Positions 8,458 to 17,504 are shown, numbered from the stretch's first letter. The stretch is DNA of 64,000 nucleotides from Alcaligenaceae bacterium (GCA_013416435.1 JACCEN010000012.1:44868-108867), one strand, 5' to 3'. Translations and numbers: made by a program. The notes: generated from the sequence alone by a model not told the origin.

Positions 8458-9492
8458 ATGCAGAACATTCACGTTACAAACCAACAGAGTGCCGCCCGGC
8501 AACACACAGCCGGCGCGCTTCGTTGCTGGGCCTTGCGAGCCAAGCTGGCGCTATGCGCCGCCGCCCTTGGCGTTACGGGAATAGGCGCCGCCCATGCGTA
8601 TCCGGATCGGCCCGTCACGCTCATCGTGCCCTTCGCCGTCGGCAGCTCGACCGACATCATGACGCGCCAGGCGGCGAAGATCTTGAATGAAAAATTCAAG
8701 ACAGGAAGCTTCATCGTCGACAATCGGCCTGGTGCCAACGGCACCATAGGCAGCAACACCGTTGCGAAAGCGAAGCCCGATGGCTATACCCTTTTGGTAG
8801 GCTCCGGCACGACACATACCCAGGTTCCCTGGATGATGAAATCTGTGCCGTATGACCCCATCAAAGATTTCGAACCCGTCGCCGGCATCGGAGGTGTGCC
8901 TCTGGTGGTGCTGGTTTCTGCGCAGTCGTCCATTAAGTCAATGGTGGAATTGGTCAAGGAAGTCAAGGCTACACCCAATACGTATTCCTATGGGACGGCA
9001 TTCGGGATGATGACGGTCTGCGGCGAGCGGATCAGGCGAGGTTTCGACATCGATCTGCAGCAGATCCCGTACAAGAGCAGCCCGCAGACGCTGACCGATC
9101 TCATCGGTGGGCAAATTCTTGCCTTGTGCCCCGACTTCAACTCCAGCATGAGCGCGATCCGCGGCGGCCAGGTGCGCCCTTTGGCCGTTACGACCAAAGA
9201 GCGCAATGAGCAGTTGCCCGATGTACCGTCCATCATGGACACCTTGCCGGACTTTCCGGAAATGCGTTCTTGGGTAGGCGTATTCGCACCGAAGGGAACA
9301 CCGCCCGAGATCACGAACATGCTGGCCGACGCCGTACTGGAAGTGACGGCCACGCCCGAATTTCTGTCAGCCCTGACGCCTAACGGTTTCGGACGCCTGC
9401 CGATCAAAGGCGCGGAGATGACGGAGTTCATCAAGAGCGAGCTCGTCAAATGGAAAAGCCTGATACACGAGGCCGGCATCGAGCAACAGTAA
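8458..9492 (+). CDS. Bug-family periplasmic solute-binding protein
   Basis: A 344-residue Bug receptor with an unusually long leader. About 20 polar residues are followed by a hydrophobic stretch (ALCAAALGVTGIGAAHA) ending near residue 45, and the mature protein begins YPDRPVTLIVPFAVGSSTDIMTRQ. Further family blocks are IVDNRPGANGTIG and IPYKSSPQTLTDLIGGQI. The ATG at 8458 is preceded by AGGAGAG and is preferred over 8392. It is followed 17 bases later by the MmgE/PrpD gene. The shared operon suggests that it delivers the acid acted on by that enzyme. No TctAB carrier is nearby. Confidence 0.92.
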   Translation: MQNIHVTNQQSAARQHTAGALRCWALRAKLALCAAALGVTGIGAAHAYPDRPVTLIVPFAVGSSTDIMTRQAAKILNEKFKTGSFIVDNRPGANGTIGSNTVAKAKPDGYTLLVGSGTTHTQVPWMMKSVPYDPIKDFEPVAGIGGVPLVVLVSAQSSIKSMVELVKEVKATPNTYSYGTAFGMMTVCGERIRRGFDIDLQQIPYKSSPQTLTDLIGGQILALCPDFNSSMSAIRGGQVRPLAVTTKERNEQLPDVPSIMDTLPDFPEMRSWVGVFAPKGTPPEITNMLADAVLEVTATPEFLSALTPNGFGRLPIKGAEMTEFIKSELVKWKSLIHEAGIEQQ

Positions 9493-9509
9493 AGGATATG
9501 GGATCCTCC

Positions 9510-10889
9510 ATGAGCGCATATGCAAACAACCCGGGCGGATTCACTCAACTTCTTGCACAGTGGATAGCTGACGTACGGCATCACCATTCGCCGGAAGCCG
9601 TTGGCGTCGCGGAAAGGGCCATGGCCGATACGGTCGCCTGCGTCATTGCCGGCATGGGCGACGAGACCGTGCTTCGCGTCCGCCGCGGCCTGTCGGCGCT
9701 GCTGCATCGAGGTTCCATCGCCGAAAGCAGCGGCTATCCGGACCTCGAAGCGCCATGGGCCGCTCTGGTTCTGGGTACGGCGGCCCATGCGTTGGACTAC
9801 GACGACGTACTGGATCCCGCCGCATCGCATATCAGCGCGGTGTTGATACCCAGCCTGCTTGCGCTGTCGAAAGACAATGAAGCGAGCGGATCGGCGCTGG
9901 TCGACGCCTATATCATCGGTGTGCAAGCGCAGATGCTGCTGGCTGAAGCCGTCAACATGTCGCACTACACCAAAGGCTGGCATACGACGTCCACGTTGGG
10001 CGCGCCCGCCGCGGCGGCGGCCTGCGCCAGGCTTCTTGGCCTCGACGCGGAACGCTGCCGGCACGCGCTCAGTATCGCGTGCAGCCTGTCCGGAGGGTTC
10101 AAGCGGCAGTTCGGAACCAACACCAAGCCCTTCCACGCCGGCTTGGCCGCCAAGAATGGCTTGATCGCCGCGCGCATGGCGCAGGCGGGATTGACGGCCG
10201 ACCCGGCGCCGTTCGAAGGAGAGCGCGGATTTCTCGACTTGATGGCGGGACAGGGTTCGGCGGGTTTTTCGCTTGCAGCCAAAAAACTCGAAGCGCTGCC
10301 CGCCGCGCCAGTGCCCGCCGTCTGGCAAAAGCGCTACCCTTGCTGCGCCAGCACGCACCGCGCCATCGACGCGGTGCTCGAACTGAAACGAGTCCATCGC
10401 ATCGAATCCGAAGACATCGTACGCATCGACACCATCGTATCGGAAGCCGCTGTCCGCAACCTGATGTACGACCGCCCCATCAACGTCATGCAAGCACGTT
10501 TCAGCATGCCCTACTGCCTGGCGGCCGCGGTGCTGGATGGCGACCTGACATTGTCGACCTTCACTCCCGAAGCGCTGTCACGCGCGGACATCCGATCATT
10601 CCTGCCTCGCGTGAGCATGGCCGCCGACCCCGCTCAGCCGCACGACATGCCGGCAACTGAGAAATCATGGGCCAACGTCACCATCACCACCGCCTCCGGT
10701 TCCTGCACAATGAAGGTCATTAACCCCAAAGGCTACCCCGAGCACCCACTGACCGAAGCCGAGCTGGAAGCAAAGTTCCAGGACTGCGCATCCTTTGCCG
10801 GAACGCAGCCTGGCGCCGGCGTGTATTCGTCCTGGCGCAACATCAGCGCGGCGCCGGATGCCTCGACGCTTTATCGCAGCCTGTGGTAG
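9510..10889 (+). CDS. MmgE/PrpD family protein
   Basis: A 459-residue protein of the 2-methylcitrate dehydratase (PrpD) superfamily, which also holds cis-aconitate decarboxylase and iminodisuccinate epimerase. Visible blocks are ALDYDDVLDPAASHISAVLIPSLLAL near residue 95, MSHYTKGWHTTSTLGAPAAAAA near 150, FGTNTKPFHAGLAAKNGLIAARMA near 203 and KRYPCCASTHRAIDAVLEL near 275. The start could be 9498 or 9510. 9510 is chosen because a GGGA sits seven bases upstream. The TAG stop shares its last base with a palindromic repeat. The product need not be a 2-methylcitrate enzyme, because no prpB or prpC lies nearby. Confidence 0.85.
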   Translation: MSAYANNPGGFTQLLAQWIADVRHHHSPEAVGVAERAMADTVACVIAGMGDETVLRVRRGLSALLHRGSIAESSGYPDLEAPWAALVLGTAAHALDYDDVLDPAASHISAVLIPSLLALSKDNEASGSALVDAYIIGVQAQMLLAEAVNMSHYTKGWHTTSTLGAPAAAAACARLLGLDAERCRHALSIACSLSGGFKRQFGTNTKPFHAGLAAKNGLIAARMAQAGLTADPAPFEGERGFLDLMAGQGSAGFSLAAKKLEALPAAPVPAVWQKRYPCCASTHRAIDAVLELKRVHRIESEDIVRIDTIVSEAAVRNLMYDRPINVMQARFSMPYCLAAAVLDGDLTLSTFTPEALSRADIRSFLPRVSMAADPAQPHDMPATEKSWANVTITTASGSCTMKVINPKGYPEHPLTEAELEAKFQDCASFAGTQPGAGVYSSWRNISAAPDASTLYRSLW

Positions 10890-10962
10890 GGGTCAGACCC
10901 CGTACGGGGTCTGACCCCAGAACCGTTCCCGAGGGGGCAGACCCCGCATGGGGTCTGACCCC
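10889..10962. repeat. Two palindromic repeat units between tandem genes
   Basis: Units at 10889-10918 (perfect, centre GTAC) and 10933-10962 (centre GCAT, one T-to-G change in the left arm). The first begins on the last base of the MmgE/PrpD stop codon. The following gene starts at 11029, so the promoter or ribosome site of the oxidase lies in 10963-11028. Confidence 0.9.
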
Positions 10963-11028
10963 CGCAAATGAAATAGAATCAACCCACCACGCAGCTTGAT
11001 TCAACCTTGGACCCGGGAGCGAAGACAC

Positions 11029-12252
11029 ATGGAGCGAGCGACATGCGCAGTGGTGGGCGCAGGCATCGTCGGCGTATGCATTGCCTACGAGTTATCCAAG
11101 CGGGGCATCGACACCGTGCTCGTCGACAAGGGCGAGCCCGGAATGGGGTGCAGCTACGGAAACTCTGGCGCAATCAGTTCCGCTTCGGTGGCCCCTCTGG
11201 CCATGCCGGGCGTTCTCGCGTCCGTCCCCGCCATGCTGGGCAAGCCCGACAGCCCGCTGTTCCTGCCCTGGCGATATCTTCCTCGCGCGCTGCCGTGGCT
11301 GACGCGTTTCGTACTGGCATCGCGATCATCCGTCGTTGAAAGGTCTGCCGCCCGCCTGGCGGAGCTGCATCGGCATGCCGTGGATCGGCACGAAGCTCTT
11401 GCCAACGAGGTCGGCGTCCCGGAAATCCTTATCATGCGGGGGCATTTGCACCTGTACCGGAACGACGCGGCGCTCAATGGCGACGCCGCCGCCTGGCGCT
11501 TGCGCGAACAGCATGGCATTGCTTTCACGCGCATCGGCCGGCAACAGATTCTAGAGCTGGAGCCACAGGCGCCAGCCGACTATAACGTCGGCGTCTACAT
11601 CGAAGACCAAGCGACGGTAAGGAATCCCTTTCGATATGTTCAAGCCATCTTCCAGAAGTACAAGGATGGCGATGGGCGCTTCGTCCATGCCGACGTACAG
11701 GACATCCAGCGCAGCGCCAACGATGGCTGGACGCTATCAGCGGCCAACGGCGCGATCGAGGCTTCCGAAGTGGTCGTCGCCGCGGGCGCCTGGTCGGGCC
11801 GGCTGCTGCGCCCGCTGGGCATCAAGCTTCCATTGGAAACGCAGCGCGGCTATCACGTCCAGTTCCAAAGCGAAACCGCACCCGTCAGCCGGACTGTCGT
11901 CCTGACCGATCACAAGGCTTTCTTCACGCCCATGGAAAAAGGTCTGCGTGTCGGCGGCACCGTCGAGTTCGCGGGCTTGACTGCCGAGCCGAACCCCCGC
12001 CGAGCCGCGATTCTTGCGCGCATCGCCAAGGAAAAATTCCCCGGACTGGAAGGGCAGCCGTTTGAGACCTGGATGGGGCATCGACCGTGTATGCCCGACA
12101 CCGTCCCCGTGGTTGGACCCAGCGACAGGCACCCCGGCTTATGGCTAGCCGTGGGGCATGGACACCTAGGCCTGACGGACTCGGTGGGCACCGCGATAAC
12201 GATCGCGGAAGGCATGCTGCAGGCCAGGGGTCAGACTCCCAATGGGTTCTGA
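11029..12252 (+). CDS. FAD-dependent oxidoreductase, D-amino-acid dehydrogenase (DadA)-like
   Basis: A 407-residue DAO-fold flavoprotein. The N-terminal dinucleotide motif VVGAGIVGVCIAYELSKRGIDTVLVDKGEPGMGCSYGNSG (residues 5-44) matches DadA-type enzymes closely. YHVQFQ near 284 and the C-terminal WMGHRPCMPDTVPVVGPSDRHPGLWLAVGHGHLGLTDSVGTA fit the same group. Such enzymes oxidise D-amino acids or N-substituted glycines to imines, passing electrons to the membrane. The start at 11029 puts the FAD motif at the N-terminus. The last residues (ARGQTPNGF) are encoded by a palindromic repeat that carries the stop codon. LysR follows at once. Confidence 0.87.
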   Translation: MERATCAVVGAGIVGVCIAYELSKRGIDTVLVDKGEPGMGCSYGNSGAISSASVAPLAMPGVLASVPAMLGKPDSPLFLPWRYLPRALPWLTRFVLASRSSVVERSAARLAELHRHAVDRHEALANEVGVPEILIMRGHLHLYRNDAALNGDAAAWRLREQHGIAFTRIGRQQILELEPQAPADYNVGVYIEDQATVRNPFRYVQAIFQKYKDGDGRFVHADVQDIQRSANDGWTLSAANGAIEASEVVVAAGAWSGRLLRPLGIKLPLETQRGYHVQFQSETAPVSRTVVLTDHKAFFTPMEKGLRVGGTVEFAGLTAEPNPRRAAILARIAKEKFPGLEGQPFETWMGHRPCMPDTVPVVGPSDRHPGLWLAVGHGHLGLTDSVGTAITIAEGMLQARGQTPNGF

Positions 12253-12256
12253 CCCC
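12227..12256. repeat. Palindromic repeat bridging a stop codon and the next start codon
   Basis: This 30-base unit has an arm pair with centre CAAT and paired changes in the inner arm positions. It contains the DadA-like gene's TGA at 12250-12252 and ends one base before the LysR ATG at 12257. No Shine-Dalgarno sequence separates them, so the hairpin occupies the whole translation-initiation region. Confidence 0.88.
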
Positions 12257-13153
12257 ATGAATGTCACCTTCCTCAGAAATTTTCTAACCGTCGTGGACGC
12301 CGGCTCCGTCGCCGAAGCGGCGCGCCGGCTGAACCTTTCGCCAACGACGCTCGCCCAACAGATGCGCTCCATCGAAAAGGACTTGGGCGTGAAGCTCGTC
12401 ACCCGCAGTGGGCGCACGGTATCACTGACCGAACCGGGTCACCGAGTGCTCGAGCAAGCCCGCGCGCTGGTTAGGGACTACGCCAGCATGCACTCGACCG
12501 CCAATTCCGCCCTGCCGCCCAAAGAACTTCGTCTGGGCTCGATCAACACGGCATTACAATCGTTCATACCGGACACCCTACTGAGATTGACGGAGAGTTT
12601 CCCGTCTCTTTCCGTCTTCATTCATGCGGGCACCTCCGAGAAGTTGCTGGAAGACGTGATGCAAGGTTCGCTGGACGCGGTCATCATCCCACATCCACAA
12701 TACGACTTTCCCAAATCCCTGAACTGGCAGCTTTTGGTTGTGGAACCGCTCGTGGTACTTGCGCCCGCCCGCCTTCGGGCCGGAGATCCTCACGAGATCC
12801 TGAGCACCCAACCCTTCATTCGATATGATCGGCGGCATTGGGGCGGGCAACTTGCGGACCGGTATTTGAAGGAAATGGGCATCGTTCCGCACGAACGGTT
12901 CGAGCTGGCGTCCTTGCTAACCATCGCTCTAATGGTGGATAGGGGCTTGGGCGTGTCCCTGGTTCCGGATTCGGCATACCCCGCCCCCTCCGGCCTGAGG
13001 CTGGCCAAGCTGCCATTGTCCGACACACGGCATCAACGCCTGATAGGCGCGGTATGGAAACGTGGCTCGCCCAAGAACGGCTTAGTCAACGTAGTCATAG
13101 ACCACGTCCGCCACGTGCTCACCCGGGCGAAAGCGCCAAGTCGTTTACTCTGA
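12257..13153 (+). CDS. LysR family transcriptional regulator
   Basis: A 298-residue LysR protein. The HTH domain MNVTFLRNFLTVVDAGSVAEAARRLNLSPTTLAQQMRSIEKDLGVKLVTRSGRTVSLTEPG opens right at the ATG at 12257. The alternative start at 12242 would add five residues coded by the repeat. The effector domain follows with a VPDSA segment late. It lies directly behind the oxidase gene, with the palindromic repeat covering the junction, and is convergent with the CaiB gene, overlapping it tail to tail by nine bases. It probably controls the Bug, MmgE/PrpD, oxidase genes. Confidence 0.88.
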   Translation: MNVTFLRNFLTVVDAGSVAEAARRLNLSPTTLAQQMRSIEKDLGVKLVTRSGRTVSLTEPGHRVLEQARALVRDYASMHSTANSALPPKELRLGSINTALQSFIPDTLLRLTESFPSLSVFIHAGTSEKLLEDVMQGSLDAVIIPHPQYDFPKSLNWQLLVVEPLVVLAPARLRAGDPHEILSTQPFIRYDRRHWGGQLADRYLKEMGIVPHERFELASLLTIALMVDRGLGVSLVPDSAYPAPSGLRLAKLPLSDTRHQRLIGAVWKRGSPKNGLVNVVIDHVRHVLTRAKAPSRLL

Positions 13154-14410
13154 CGCCTCGAACACCACGCCGGCCCTCAATAGTTCCTGATAAGCCGAGC
13201 CGTCGACGCCGACCCTCGCCAGAACCTCGCGATTATGCTCGCCCAGCGCCGGCGCGGGCGTCCTGATGCTTCCGGGCGTGCCTGACAGCCGCGGAAGCAC
13301 GGTGTGCATAGGAAATGATTCCATATCATCGTCCGGGTACTCTTGGATTATTTCCCGTTCGATGAAATGTCGGTCTTCCAGAATTTGCGATATATCGTAG
13401 ATCGGGCCGATGGTCACTTCCGCCGCCTCGAAAAACGCCACGTTTTCGGACTGAGTCTTTTGCGCGATGAAATCCGCCACGATCTTATCCAGTTCGTCCA
13501 CGTTCCTGACCCGCTCGGCATTGGTCGAAAACCTGGGATTGGTGATCAGGTCCTCTCGACCAATGGACTTGAACAGCCTCTCAGCCATTTTCTGTGTCGA
13601 CGCCGACAACGAGACATACCGGCCATCCTTGGTGCGATAGGCGTTGCGGGGCCCGGAGTTTGTGGACCTGCTGCCGACCCGCGGCTTCACTTTACCAGTG
13701 AGCCGGTAGTTGGCCGCTTGCGGACCCAGCACATGAAACAACGGGTCGAGCAGCGATATGTCGATAACCTGGCCCTTGCCGTCCGGCTTCTCGGCCTCTC
13801 TCAATGCGATCATGGTCGCGGTGGCGCCATAGCTTCCGGCAAACGCATCGGCCATGTAAAACGGAGGCAGTACCGGTTCGCGGTCGGGAAAACCATTGAA
13901 CGACGCGAAGCCGGAAATCCCCTCGATCAACGTGCCAAAGCCAGGCCGGTGACTGTATGGTCCGTCCTGCCCCCAGCCCGATATCCTGACGATCACCAAT
14001 CTCGGGTTGCGGTCCAATAAGTCGTGCGGACCCAGCCCCATTTTTTCCAAAGTGCCGGGCCGGAAGCTTTCCACCAGGACGTCGCACTTCTCGGCTAGCT
14101 GCCTGAGCAGTTGTTGCGCGCGTTCGTGGCGTAAATTCAGCGCGATGCTTTTCTTGTTCCGCGCGTATAGCTTCCAGTTGGTTTCGACACCATGCGTTTG
14201 CCAACCCCGCAAGGTATCGCCCTCTTTCGGCTCCACCTTGATGACCTCCGCTCCGAAATCGCCGAGCATCTGTGTGAGTGCGTTCCCCGCGAACAGCCTG
14301 GACAGATCCAGGACGCGCACGCCGGTCAAAGAGCCTGTCGCCTCTCTTTGATAATCCGCTTTCCGAAAGTTGCTCGTTTCCATTACGTCGTTCGATCCTG
14401 CTTGCTGCAT
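13145..14410 (-). CDS. CaiB/BaiF family CoA-transferase
   Basis: A 421-residue class III CoA-transferase, a diverged paralogue of the one at 888-2144. Shared blocks include GVRVLDLSRLFAGN, LGDFGAEVIKVEPKEGDTLRGW, NKKSIALNLRHE and VLVESFRPGTLEKMG. The likely catalytic Asp is in YMADAFAG near residue 189. The ATG at 14410 has AGGAG eight bases upstream. It is transcribed away from the Bug, CitE-like operon. Together they repeat the Bug, CaiB, CitE-like set seen at the window start in another arrangement. Confidence 0.9.
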   Translation of the reverse strand: MQQAGSNDVMETSNFRKADYQREATGSLTGVRVLDLSRLFAGNALTQMLGDFGAEVIKVEPKEGDTLRGWQTHGVETNWKLYARNKKSIALNLRHERAQQLLRQLAEKCDVLVESFRPGTLEKMGLGPHDLLDRNPRLVIVRISGWGQDGPYSHRPGFGTLIEGISGFASFNGFPDREPVLPPFYMADAFAGSYGATATMIALREAEKPDGKGQVIDISLLDPLFHVLGPQAANYRLTGKVKPRVGSRSTNSGPRNAYRTKDGRYVSLSASTQKMAERLFKSIGREDLITNPRFSTNAERVRNVDELDKIVADFIAQKTQSENVAFFEAAEVTIGPIYDISQILEDRHFIEREIIQEYPDDDMESFPMHTVLPRLSGTPGSIRTPAPALGEHNREVLARVGVDGSAYQELLRAGVVFEASE

Positions 14411-14455
14411 GTGATGTCTCCTGCTCGGTATGGAAATACTAGGGCATGAGCATGG

Positions 14456-14484
14456 TGCATAGAAGGAGCGAAACGCTCATTCAA
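14456..14484 (-). promoter_or_regulatory. Promoter of the CaiB gene with an inverted repeat in the spacer
   Basis: Read on the minus strand, TTGAAT (14484-14479), a 17-base spacer and TATGCA (14461-14456) form a promoter for the CaiB gene. The spacer holds the inverted repeat GAGCG-TTT-CGCTC (14466-14478). An operator there would block polymerase. It could serve the divergent Bug operon too. Confidence 0.45.
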
Positions 14485-14572
14485 AAGACGCTTTTTACGT
14501 TCCTTATAGAAAACACTGACGGGTAATATGAATTCCAAATTCCATGAATGTGTGCTTTTTCCAGGAGGCAAA

Positions 14573-15535
14573 ATGAACAAGATCATTCGCACATGTGCGC
14601 TGGCGGTTCTCGGAATAGCGGTCAGCCCGAGTGGTTGGACGAAGTACCCCGAAAAAACCATTTCGATCGTCGTGCCGTTCACCGCGGGCGGATTCAGCGA
14701 CAAGGTTGCCAGGCTAGTCGCGGAAGGCGTCAGCGCGAAGCTGAACGTTCCGGCCATTGTCGAAAATAAGCCCGGCGCGGCCGGCGCGCTGGCGCTGTCT
14801 CAGATAAGCCGTGCACAGCCCGACGGATACACTCTGTACCTGTCAAACTCTGCGACCGACGCGATCAATCCCAATATCTACCGGCACCAGTCCGTCGACC
14901 CGCTTGAAGCCCTCACGCCCATCATACTTGTCGTCAAGACGCCGAACCTCGTCGCAGTCAATAAAGGAGTGAAAGCAAAAACGCTATCGGAACTGGTGGA
15001 GCTGGCCCGCAACAATCCCGGTCAATTGAACTTCGGAACGCCGGGTGTGGGAACGACCGGCCATCTGACCGGCGAAATGTTCAACGGCGTTGCGAACATC
15101 AACATCCAGCATGTGCCCTACAAGGGGTCCGCACAGGTGTTCACTGACCTCGTGGGCGGGCAGGTAGACATGACGGTCGATAACATCACCACGCTCGCCG
15201 GCCAAGTACAAGGCGATCATATACGCGGCTTGGCAGTAACGAGCCTGAAGCGCTCTCCCTTGCTTCCAGAGGTTCCCACCGTTGCCGAATCCGGCTTTCC
15301 GGAGTTTGAAACGGCATCCTGGGCAGGTATCTCCGCTCCCGCCGGCACACCCGACGATGTCATCCAAACGCTTAATGAAGCGATCGCCTCGGTCATTGAG
15401 ACCGAGGACTTCAAATCCAAGATGAATGGTGGCGAAGTCGTTGGCGGCAGCCCGGTCAACTTTCGCAAGTTCATCATCAACGATCGTGAAAAGTGGGGCA
15501 GCGTCGCGCGACGCATCAATCTTAGCGTGGACTGA
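14573..15535 (+). CDS. Bug-family periplasmic solute-binding protein
   Basis: A 320-residue Bug receptor. Its short leader (MNKIIRTCALAVLGIAVSPSG) is less typical, with no clear Ala-x-Ala site. The mature part has YPEKTISIVVPFTAGGFSDKVARL, ENKPGAAGALA, SNSATDAIN near residue 95 and HVPYKGSAQVFTDLVGG near 183. AGGAGG lies seven bases before the ATG at 14573, which is preferred over 14528. It is first in the operon with the CitE-like gene. It and the Bug protein two genes on share unusual blocks (SLKRSPL, GGEVVGG/GGEIVGG), which suggests a local duplication. Confidence 0.9.
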   Translation: MNKIIRTCALAVLGIAVSPSGWTKYPEKTISIVVPFTAGGFSDKVARLVAEGVSAKLNVPAIVENKPGAAGALALSQISRAQPDGYTLYLSNSATDAINPNIYRHQSVDPLEALTPIILVVKTPNLVAVNKGVKAKTLSELVELARNNPGQLNFGTPGVGTTGHLTGEMFNGVANINIQHVPYKGSAQVFTDLVGGQVDMTVDNITTLAGQVQGDHIRGLAVTSLKRSPLLPEVPTVAESGFPEFETASWAGISAPAGTPDDVIQTLNEAIASVIETEDFKSKMNGGEVVGGSPVNFRKFIINDREKWGSVARRINLSVD

Positions 15536-15538
15536 CGC

Positions 15539-16420
15539 ATGCAGCTAGAACCCGAACACTGGCGATCCATCCTTTTCGTACCTGCCAACAACGCGCGGTT
15601 CGTCGACAAGGCGAAGCACGTGGAGGCCGACGCCATACAGTTGGACCTGGAAGACAGCGTTGCGCTGGCGGACAAGGCGGCGGCAAGGGCCTGCATGGCG
15701 GAGGCGGCAGCCGCGCTGCATGCAGCGGGCAAGTCCGTTTCGGTACGCATCAATCAACCGCTGGATCTCGCGGTCAGAGACATCGAGGCGGCGGTGGGCA
15801 GGCACGTCCAGGCCCTCGCGCTGCCGAAGATCGCTGGGTCGGCGCATGTGCAGCTCATTGAAGAGCTTGTCGAGAAGTGTGAAGCGAAAGCAGGACTGAA
15901 CAAGGGCACCACCCGGTTCATCGTCGCCGTGGAAACGCTGTCCGCTTTCTACGATCTACGCCGCATCGCTTCATCTTCCACGCGCATCATGGGCTTGATG
16001 CTGGGAGGTGAGGATTTCGCGCACGAATGCGGCTGCGAACCTTCCGAGGAAGTTATGCGCGGCTTGAAGCAGCAGATGATACTGGCCGCGCGCGCCGCGG
16101 GAGCAAGGCCTCTGGGCTACCTGGGCTCCCTATCGAACTTCCGCGACCTTGAAGCATTCGAGGCGATGGCGCGGCGATCCAGAACCTACGGATTCGACGG
16201 TGCGACCTGCATCCATCCTGCTCAGGTTCCTATCGTCAATGAAGTGTTCGGCGTCAGCGAAGACGAGCTGGAGCGCGCACGAAAGGTGCTGGACGGAGCC
16301 AAAGCGGCCCACCGAGAAGGCAAGGCGGCGTTCGCCGTCGACGGCAGCATGGTGGATAAACCCATCATCGAGCGGGCCGAACGAATCTTGCTGCGCGCCC
16401 GCCTATATCAAAAACCATAA
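15539..16420 (+). CDS. HpcH/HpaI aldolase / citrate lyase beta-like (CitE-like) protein
   Basis: A 293-residue CitE-like protein. Motifs are RSILFVPANN near residue 9, IQLDLEDSV near 34, VSVRINQP near 67, LPKIAGS near 93, VETLSAFYD near 128, GGEDFA near 155 (Mg ligand) and CIHPAQVP near 222. It starts three bases after the upstream Bug stop, so the two are tightly coupled. It is a paralogue of the gene at 43-897. A CoA-ester lyase acting with the divergent CaiB transferase is the simplest reading. Citramalyl-CoA or malyl-CoA are candidate substrates, not shown. Confidence 0.87.
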   Translation: MQLEPEHWRSILFVPANNARFVDKAKHVEADAIQLDLEDSVALADKAAARACMAEAAAALHAAGKSVSVRINQPLDLAVRDIEAAVGRHVQALALPKIAGSAHVQLIEELVEKCEAKAGLNKGTTRFIVAVETLSAFYDLRRIASSSTRIMGLMLGGEDFAHECGCEPSEEVMRGLKQQMILAARAAGARPLGYLGSLSNFRDLEAFEAMARRSRTYGFDGATCIHPAQVPIVNEVFGVSEDELERARKVLDGAKAAHREGKAAFAVDGSMVDKPIIERAERILLRARLYQKP

Positions 16421-16465
16421 CGCAAACCATTCGGCCTCAGAAGGCCGATAACCCTGGAGAGAGAC

Positions 16466-17467
16466 ATGGAACATGGTAACAACAGGACCATTCGACGCGC
16501 CGCGGCCTCAATCGCCACGGCAGCCGCAATGATTTTCACGCAGGGACTGGCCGCCAAAGAATCGGCGGCGGGCTCATACCCAAGCCGGCCGGTCACAGTC
16601 GTCGTGCCGTATTCCGCCGGCGGCTTCACCGACATCATGGCGCGTCTGCTGAGCAAGTTGCTCAGCGAGAAATGGGGGCATCCCGTGGTGGTGGAAAACG
16701 TCGTTGGCGCAGGCGGAAACCTGGGCGCTTCCAAAGTAGCGCGTTCGGCCCCGGATGGCTACACCCTGCTGGTTTCCAACACTGCCACAAACAGCATCAA
16801 CCAGTTCATATACAAAAGGATCGACTTCGATCCAGTGAAGGGCTTCGAGCCGGTGATACTGATCATCAAGACCCCCAACGCCGTCATTGCCAACAACGAG
16901 GTGCCGGCGAACAGCGTCGAAGAACTCGTCAAGCTGGTCAAGACCGATCCGGGCAAATTCAACTACGGCAGCTCCGGCGTCGGAACCACGGCCCAATTGA
17001 CCGGTGCGCTTTTCCAGGATGCCGCGGGCGTCAAGCTGGAGCATATTCCCTATAAGGGATCGTCAGGCGTCATGACGGCGCTGCAAGGCAACTTCGTTCA
17101 GATGGCCTTCGATAACAGCGTCGCCTGGGCGCCGCTCGTTGAAGCTGGCAGGGTCAAGGCTTTGGCGATCGCCAGTCTGAAGCGCTCCCCCCTTATGCCC
17201 GCCGTACCGACGATGGACGAGGCGGGCTTCAAGGGATTCGAAAGCTCATCGTGGTTCGGCATATCGGCTCCCCTGGCAACTCCAAAGCCCATCATCGAGA
17301 AGCTGAACGCGGACATCAACGCCATTCTCAGCATGCCGGAGTTTCTCGAGAAAATGAAGGGCGGGGAGATCGTCGGCGGCACGCCAGACGATTACGCCAG
17401 GTTCATCGAGAATGAAGCCGCGAAATGGGAAAAGGCCGTGGCCCTGAGCGGCGTCGAGAAGCAGTGA
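16466..17467 (+). CDS. Bug-family periplasmic solute-binding protein
   Basis: A 333-residue Bug receptor with a leader of about 30 residues ending in an Ala-rich stretch. Mature blocks are YPSRPVTVVVPYSAGGFTDIMARLL, VENVVGAGGNLGASKVA, SNTATNSIN near residue 110 and HIPYKGSSGVMTALQGN near 193. It resembles the Bug gene at 14573-15535 more than the others in this window. A GGAGAG site precedes the ATG. A 7-base-pair hairpin (16431-16448) lies in the 45-base gap before it. Its place between the CitE-like and amidohydrolase genes suggests two receptors for related ligands of one pathway. Confidence 0.92.
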   Translation: MEHGNNRTIRRAAASIATAAAMIFTQGLAAKESAAGSYPSRPVTVVVPYSAGGFTDIMARLLSKLLSEKWGHPVVVENVVGAGGNLGASKVARSAPDGYTLLVSNTATNSINQFIYKRIDFDPVKGFEPVILIIKTPNAVIANNEVPANSVEELVKLVKTDPGKFNYGSSGVGTTAQLTGALFQDAAGVKLEHIPYKGSSGVMTALQGNFVQMAFDNSVAWAPLVEAGRVKALAIASLKRSPLMPAVPTMDEAGFKGFESSSWFGISAPLATPKPIIEKLNADINAILSMPEFLEKMKGGEIVGGTPDDYARFIENEAAKWEKAVALSGVEKQ

Positions 17468-17504
17468 CCGCCCCGATACCGCTCCAACGAAGCTAGGAAT
17501 TCTT

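Noticed and set aside
8988-10493. Long minus-strand open frame (about 500 codons) opposite the MmgE/PrpD gene
   Set aside because: Its translation is low-complexity Arg/His/Gly-rich and shows no family motif. It is the antisense shadow of a well-supported gene in GC-rich DNA.
16431-16448. Hairpin TCGGCCT / AGGCCGA as a terminator between CitE-like and Bug genes
   Set aside because: No T-tract follows and the next gene is in the same operon 18 bases on. It may only be a processing or stability hairpin.
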